This document shows positions 4,015-8,058 of a stretch of 8,058 nucleotides of DNA, one piece after another. Numbering within the stretch: position 1 is the first letter of the stretch; each line of letters starts with the position of its first letter. The notes below the pieces were generated by a model that saw only the letters and a list, made by a program, of their open reading frames with translations, was not told the DNA's origin and made no database searches. A program made the position numbers and the translations under genes. Source of the DNA: an uncultured Collinsella sp. (lineage in GTDB: Bacteria > Actinomycetota > Coriobacteriia > Coriobacteriales > Coriobacteriaceae); the NCBI GenBank assembly GCA_900550835.1, contig URTP01000091.1, forward strand, positions 1 to 8,058, in the 5' to 3' direction.

Positions 4015-6792
4015 CTACCCGCGGTGACGGGCGCGGCTGTACGGCGTATCCACCATGGGCAGATCCGGACGCAGCTTGCCGTCAAACGCGCGGTAGGCGT
4101 TCTGCACGGCGGGCGCCGTGGGGATCGGGGGGATCTCGCCGATGCCCTTGCCGCCGTATGCCACGGGCAGCAGCTCGTCCTTCTCCACGTAGATAGCGTG
4201 GATATCCGGAATCTCGGGTGCACGGAACAGTCCGAGCGTACCGTACCTTGCCTGGGGTACGCAGTCCTTAAGCGGCCAGTCCTCGGTAAGCGCATAGCCC
4301 ATACCCATGAGCACGCCGCCTTCGATCTGACCCTGGATGGAGATGGGGTTGACCACCTTGCCGGAATCGTGCGCGGCATAGACCTCGCTCACGCGGCCGT
4401 CGTCGTCCAAAATGACCACATGCGTGGCAAAGCCGTAGCAGATGTGGCTCTTGGGGTTGGGAACGTCGGCACCCAGTTTGTCGGTCGGCTCCAGGTACAC
4501 GTAGCCAAACTCGCAGCCCTCGAGCGCCTTGATGGCGGCCGCGGGATCCTGAGGATGCATGCCCTGGCCGGCGACGAGCTCCTGCGTGCGCAGCTGATAG
4601 GCGCGACCGTCGTCGTACTCGATCTTGACGCCATCACCATGGGCGCTCACCGGGGCGGTAGGCGCAGGCTTGCCGGCCTCGATGCCAAGCATGGCATCGC
4701 GCAGCAGGAAGGCAGCGCCGCGCACAGCCTCGCCGGTCACGACCGTCTGACGCGAGCCAGACGTGGTGCCGGAGTCGGGAGCGTTCTCGGTAGAGCACTC
4801 GCCGTTGGCGATGCAGCTCAGCGGCAGACCGCAGGCCTCGGCAACGTCCTGCAAAAAGACGGTGTTGCAGCCCTGGCCGATGTCGGACGTGGCGGCATAG
4901 ACCACAGCCACGCCGTCCTCGATGCGAATCTTGCAGCGGCCGGCATCGGGCAGGCCCACGCCCACGCCGGCGTTCTTCATGGCGCAGGCAATACCGGCGT
5001 GTCCGGGATGCGCATAGTAGGCATCCTTGACCTCGAGCAGCGTCTCCTTAAGCGCCGTGGAGCAATCGGCAATCTGGCCGTTGGGCAAAACCTCGCCCGG
5101 CTCGATGGCGTTACGGTAGCGGATCTCCCACGGATCCAGGCCGACCTTCTCGGCCAGCAAGTCGATCAGGCTCTCGAGTGCAAACTCGGACTGGCAAACG
5201 CCAAAGCCTCGGTACGCGCCGGCGGGCGGGTTGTTGGTGTAGTAGCCAAAACCGCGGATGTCGGTGTTCTGGTACTTGTAGGGACCGACGGCATGCGTGC
5301 AGGCGCGCTCGAGCACCGGGCCGCACAGCGATGCGTAGGCGCCGGTGTCAAAGTTGATCTCGCAGTCCAGGCCGGTAAAGTTGCCCTCGGCGTCGCAGCC
5401 CAGCGTAAAGGTGCCGTCCATGGCATGACGCTTGGGATGGAACGCGAGCGACTCAGCGCGCGTGAGCTTGCACTTCACAGGACGCTGGAACTTATATGCG
5501 GCGAGCGCGGCCAGGTGCTGGACCGAAACGTCCTCCTTGCCGCCAAAGCCACCACCCACGAGCATGGTCTCGACAACCACACGCTCGGGCTCGTTATCCC
5601 AGCCAAACATATGGGCGCACTCTTTGCGCGTATCGTAGGCGCCCTGGTCGGTCGATTGCACCTTGACGCCGTTCTTGTACGGGAAGGCGACGGCGCACTC
5701 GGGCTCCAAGAAGGCATGCTCGGTAAAGGGTGTGGTAAAGCGCTGCGTCACGGTAAACGCGCTCTCTGCCAGCGCCTTGGCGGCGTCGCCGCGCGTCACA
5801 TGGCGGCTCTGGCACACGTTGTCCTTGAGCTCCACCGTGTTGCCAAAGGCAAAGAAGCTGTCGTGCAGGCGCGGGGCGTCGGCAGCCCTGGCCTCGACAA
5901 TGTTACGCACGGGCTCCAGCGGCTCGTAATCGATCTTTACGAGCTTCTTGGCCTTCTCGAGCGTCGCCTCATCCTCGGCAACCACCAGCACGATGGCATC
6001 GCCCACGCAGCGGGTGATATCGCCCTGGGCGATCATGACGTCCCAGTCCTGGATAAGGTGGCCGACCTGGTTGACCGGCACGTCCTCGGCGCGCAAGATG
6101 CCCACCACGCCGGGCAGGGCCTCGGCCTTGGAGGTATCGATGGAGAGCACGCGGGCGCGCGGATACTTGGAGCGCACGGCGCTGGCGTAGGTCAGACCCG
6201 GCTGATCGAGCTCGTCGATGTCATCGGGATACTTGCCCTCGCCGAGCACCTTCTTGCGCACGTCGATACGGAAGGCGCGCTTGCCCACGCCGTAGTCGTC
6301 GCCGCGCTCCAAGTCCTCGTCGATCTGCTTTTCGCCGCGGAGCACCGCAGCGGCCAGCGAAATGCCCTCGATAATCTTCTTGTAGCCGGTGCAGCGGCAG
6401 ACGTTGCCGCGGATGGCGTACTTAATCTGCTCCTCGGTGGGCTCGGGGTCCTCGGCGATCAGCGCCGCACCCGCCATGACCATGCCGGGGATGCAAAAAC
6501 CGCACTGCACGGCGCCCACGGCGCCAAAGGCGTACACAAAGGCCTCGCGCACGTCCTCGGGCAGGCCCTCAACGGTCACGATGTTGCGGCCGGCGGCAAG
6601 AGCGGTGGTCAGTACGCACGCCTTGACGGCCGCACCGTCCACGTGAATGGTGCAGGTGCCGCAGGCGCCCTCGGAGCAGCCGTCCTTGGCGGAATGGATG
6701 TGCAGGTCGTCGCGCAGGTAGCGCAGCAGCGGTTTGTTTTGGGTCGTCGTGTGCTCGACGCCGTTAACGGTAAAAGTGAATTCCTGTGCCAT
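4015..6792 (-). CDS. Selenium-dependent xanthine dehydrogenase-type molybdenum hydroxylase, [2Fe-2S]-Mo fusion
   Basis: This cytoplasmic molybdenum hydroxylase of 925 residues probably acts on a purine such as xanthine, hypoxanthine or uric acid. Residues 1-80 form a plant-type [2Fe-2S] domain with Cys39, Cys44, Cys47 and Cys59. Residues about 85-160 are the second [2Fe-2S] domain, with Cys97, Cys100 and the CRC pair Cys132/Cys134. From about 170 the molybdenum domain follows: EHAFLEPECAVAF (about 364-376), the GGGFGGKED cofactor loop (about 412-420), AYRGFGVCQ (about 524-532), and GGKGIGEIPP near 879-888, whose Glu (about 885) is the catalytic base. It most resembles the Se-dependent hydroxylase family, in which selenium is a cofactor ligand and not selenocysteine; no in-frame UGA is needed. 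There is no FAD domain. E. coli XdhD is a relative, but its [2Fe-2S] cysteines are degenerate while all eight are intact here. An AAGGGA ribosome site overlaps the end of the preceding gene, whose stop is 12 nt upstream, indicating translation within one operon. The exact substrate cannot be fixed from sequence. Confidence 0.9.
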   Translation of the reverse strand: MAQEFTFTVNGVEHTTTQNKPLLRYLRDDLHIHSAKDGCSEGACGTCTIHVDGAAVKACVLTTALAAGRNIVTVEGLPEDVREAFVYAFGAVGAVQCGFCIPGMVMAGAALIAEDPEPTEEQIKYAIRGNVCRCTGYKKIIEGISLAAAVLRGEKQIDEDLERGDDYGVGKRAFRIDVRKKVLGEGKYPDDIDELDQPGLTYASAVRSKYPRARVLSIDTSKAEALPGVVGILRAEDVPVNQVGHLIQDWDVMIAQGDITRCVGDAIVLVVAEDEATLEKAKKLVKIDYEPLEPVRNIVEARAADAPRLHDSFFAFGNTVELKDNVCQSRHVTRGDAAKALAESAFTVTQRFTTPFTEHAFLEPECAVAFPYKNGVKVQSTDQGAYDTRKECAHMFGWDNEPERVVVETMLVGGGFGGKEDVSVQHLAALAAYKFQRPVKCKLTRAESLAFHPKRHAMDGTFTLGCDAEGNFTGLDCEINFDTGAYASLCGPVLERACTHAVGPYKYQNTDIRGFGYYTNNPPAGAYRGFGVCQSEFALESLIDLLAEKVGLDPWEIRYRNAIEPGEVLPNGQIADCSTALKETLLEVKDAYYAHPGHAGIACAMKNAGVGVGLPDAGRCKIRIEDGVAVVYAATSDIGQGCNTVFLQDVAEACGLPLSCIANGECSTENAPDSGTTSGSRQTVVTGEAVRGAAFLLRDAMLGIEAGKPAPTAPVSAHGDGVKIEYDDGRAYQLRTQELVAGQGMHPQDPAAAIKALEGCEFGYVYLEPTDKLGADVPNPKSHICYGFATHVVILDDDGRVSEVYAAHDSGKVVNPISIQGQIEGGVLMGMGYALTEDWPLKDCVPQARYGTLGLFRAPEIPDIHAIYVEKDELLPVAYGGKGIGEIPPIPTAPAVQNAYRAFDGKLRPDLPMVDTPYSRARHRG

Positions 6793-6804
6793 GGTGATTC
6801 CCTT

Positions 6805-7284
6805 CTACACGCCGGCGGCGATGCCGGTGCGGTCGTGGATGGCGCCATGCAGGCAAACGACGGCGCACATGCCGCACGACAGGCAGTCCGCACCGTCGAT
6901 GTGGGCGCAGTTGTCCTCGATGCGGATAGCGCCGGCAGGGCACTTTTTGGCGCACATGCCGCAACCGATGCAGCTCGTGTCGCAGATCTTGCGGGCAATG
7001 GCGCCCTTATCGGTGTTGTTGCAGCGCACCAGAATGTTCTGGTAGCCGGGAACGAAGGCAATCACGCGCTGCGGGCACGCCATGCCACACAGTCCGCAAC
7101 CCGTGCACTTGGAGCGATCAACGCGGGCGACACCATCGACCAGCGCAATGGCGCCGTGGGGGCAGGCCGTGACGCAGGCGCCACAGCCAATGCAGCCTTC
7201 GCTGCAGCGGGCATCGCCGCCCGCGGAGGCGCAACCGCTTCCGCAGGCAACGTAGGCCACGTTATGTTGAATAGTTTTGGCCAT
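6805..7284 (-). CDS. RnfB-like soluble ferredoxin with four [4Fe-4S] motifs
   Basis: This 159-residue iron-sulfur protein is probably a cytoplasmic electron carrier. Four complete CxxCxxCxxxC motifs can be counted: Cys31/34/37/41, Cys60/63/66/70, Cys105/108/111/115 and Cys134/137/140/144. The first three end in CP; the last ends in CL. Further cysteines lie at 14, 18, 27, 88, 101 and 126. The order of motifs, the segment ILVRCNNTDKGAIARKIC (84-101) between the second and third motifs, and the N-terminal VAYVACGSGC closely resemble the ferredoxin half of RnfB. The membrane anchor of RnfB is absent. Its place between ygfK (11-nt gap) and the hydroxylase (12-nt gap) implies that it passes electrons between them. 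The ribosome site is weak (GGCGAG), so translation may be coupled to ygfK. Confidence 0.88.
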   Translation of the reverse strand: MAKTIQHNVAYVACGSGCASAGGDARCSEGCIGCGACVTACPHGAIALVDGVARVDRSKCTGCGLCGMACPQRVIAFVPGYQNILVRCNNTDKGAIARKICDTSCIGCGMCAKKCPAGAIRIEDNCAHIDGADCLSCGMCAVVCLHGAIHDRTGIAAGV

Positions 7285-7295
7285 AAGAGACTCGC

Positions 7296-8058
7296 CTATT
7301 TCTTAAGGAGATACGAATAGCTGTCGCGCACGGCCTTGATGGTCAGGCGGACGGCCTCGGGCAGACCGGTGTTGACGGCATCGACCGAGACGGTGCGGAC
7401 CGTGCCGGCGACGCGGACCTTAAAGTGATCCTCGTCCACGGCCAGGAAGCCCTCGTTCTCGGAGTTCTCCATGTCCTGCTCGCTCCAGAACAGGGTGAGC
7501 TTGTCCTTGTAGGGACGACCCTCCTGGTAGGGGCAGAACACGGCGCAGTTGCCGCACTCGTTGCACATGCCATCGACATGGACGACCTGATGCTTGGCCA
7601 GGCCCGGCACCTTAATGGCAACGTTGGCGCGGTTGGGGCACACGTCGCAGCAGACCTCGCACACCGAGCCGCAGCCCAGGCAGCGAGTCTTGGTGCAGTT
7701 GCGCTTGTCGCGGCACAGCGACCCCTTGCGCTCGTAGCAGGCGTCCTCGCGACCGGCCTGAGCATTCTGGTCGGCGTACTTGTTAAAGTCCACACCGGCG
7801 ATGGCACGGGCAACCTCGGCGGCGTCGGCGATAGCCTCGACCACGGTGGCCGGACCGCGACGGCAGTCACCGGCAGCCCAGACGCCCTCGACGCCGGTGG
7901 AGGTGGCGGCAAGGCGACCGCGACGGTCGTGCTCGACGCCCGCGGCATCGTACAGGCTGGCATCGATGCCCTCGCCCACGGCGCAGATCACCGTGGTGGC
8001 AGGCAGCTCGACGGTCTCGCCCGTGGCGACGGGGCTGCGACGGCCGCTTGCATCCGGC
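7296..8058 (-). CDS. ygfK: YgfK, putative selenate reductase-like flavin/Fe-S subunit, C-terminal part
   Basis: Only the last 254 residues are present; the gene continues past the window edge, and an apparent GTG start at 7991 is internal. The family is about 1,000 residues long. The fragment opens at the end of the GltD-like FAD/NAD(P)-binding domain: VICAVGE (23-29) and AAGDCRRGPATVVEAIADA (61-79), the motif that closes the flavin site in glutamate synthase small-subunit relatives. Two iron-sulfur motifs follow: CLGCGSVCEVCCDVCP (126-141) and CNECGNCAVFCP (165-176), then the YgfK-type sequence KDKLTLFWSEQDMENSEN. The name comes from proposed selenate reduction in E. coli, but its presence in purine clusters points to an electron-transfer role with the molybdenum hydroxylase. 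It is the first visible gene of the operon, 11 nt before the ferredoxin start. Confidence 0.92.
   Translation of the reverse strand, partial: PDASGRRSPVATGETVELPATTVICAVGEGIDASLYDAAGVEHDRRGRLAATSTGVEGVWAAGDCRRGPATVVEAIADAAEVARAIAGVDFNKYADQNAQAGREDACYERKGSLCRDKRNCTKTRCLGCGSVCEVCCDVCPNRANVAIKVPGLAKHQVVHVDGMCNECGNCAVFCPYQEGRPYKDKLTLFWSEQDMENSENEGFLAVDEDHFKVRVAGTVRTVSVDAVNTGLPEAVRLTIKAVRDSYSYLLKK

Noticed and set aside
3429..4196. Several open frames of 79-192 codons over the repeat array on both strands
   Set aside because: They arise because the repeat lacks stop codons. The 62-bp period shifts frame in every unit, so no consistent repeated peptide results, and no ribosome site was found.
4024..7320. 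A 1,098-codon open frame on the plus strand opposite the hydroxylase and ferredoxin genes
   Set aside because: It is the antisense shadow of genes with strong G+C bias at the third codon position. The product is a low-complexity Gly/Ala/Val/His protein with no domain, while the minus strand has intact cofactor motifs.
7301..7320. AAGGAG-like ribosome site on the plus strand
   Set aside because: It lies within the minus-strand ygfK coding sequence (the codons for its C-terminal residues) and is not followed by a plausible plus-strand gene.

Overview
The window looks like chromosomal DNA of a G+C-rich gut actinobacterium of the class Coriobacteriia; Collinsella or a close relative is my best guess. 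This rests on codon use, on AGGAGG-type ribosome binding sites, and on the combination of anaerobic catabolic genes and repeats. No 16S or other phylogenetic marker is present, so the assignment is an inference. I see no transposase, phage gene, tRNA, rRNA or CRISPR array.

Layout. (1) Positions 1-1596: ygeX (diaminopropionate ammonia-lyase) on the minus strand. A 277-bp divergent control region separates it from (2) a plus-strand YheO/DauR-like regulator (1597-2250). The control region carries two near-identical palindromes of the form AACAAA-N3-TTTGTT, which are the best operator candidates here. (3) 2374-3360: a plus-strand gene for an unrecognised, proline/alanine-rich protein with one membrane segment near its C-terminus. 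(4) 3361-4014: a gene-free stretch. It holds a weak terminator, three direct copies of an 11-mer, a very regular array of 13 alternating 15-bp half-sites stepped every 31 bp, and a strong terminator reading leftward. (5) 8058-4015, minus strand: a tight operon whose visible part is the C-terminal end of ygfK (cut by the window edge), a 159-residue four-cluster ferredoxin, and a 925-residue molybdenum hydroxylase of the selenium-dependent xanthine dehydrogenase type. The two gene gaps are 11 and 12 nt.

How the genes fit together. ygeX, ygfK and xanthine-dehydrogenase-like genes occur together in the anaerobic purine/uric acid catabolic clusters known from E. coli and many gut anaerobes. The hydroxylase here has both [2Fe-2S] domains and the molybdenum domain but no FAD domain, and no separate FAD subunit lies beside it. 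The flavin- and nucleotide-binding YgfK and the four-cluster ferredoxin are therefore the likely electron partners. YgeX would act at the other end of the route, turning 2,3-diaminopropionate into pyruvate and ammonia. The divergent regulator probably controls ygeX and possibly itself.

The least explained element is the alternating 31-bp repeat lattice at 3519-3905, with a related direct-repeat tract beside it. The catabolic genes themselves belong to known families.
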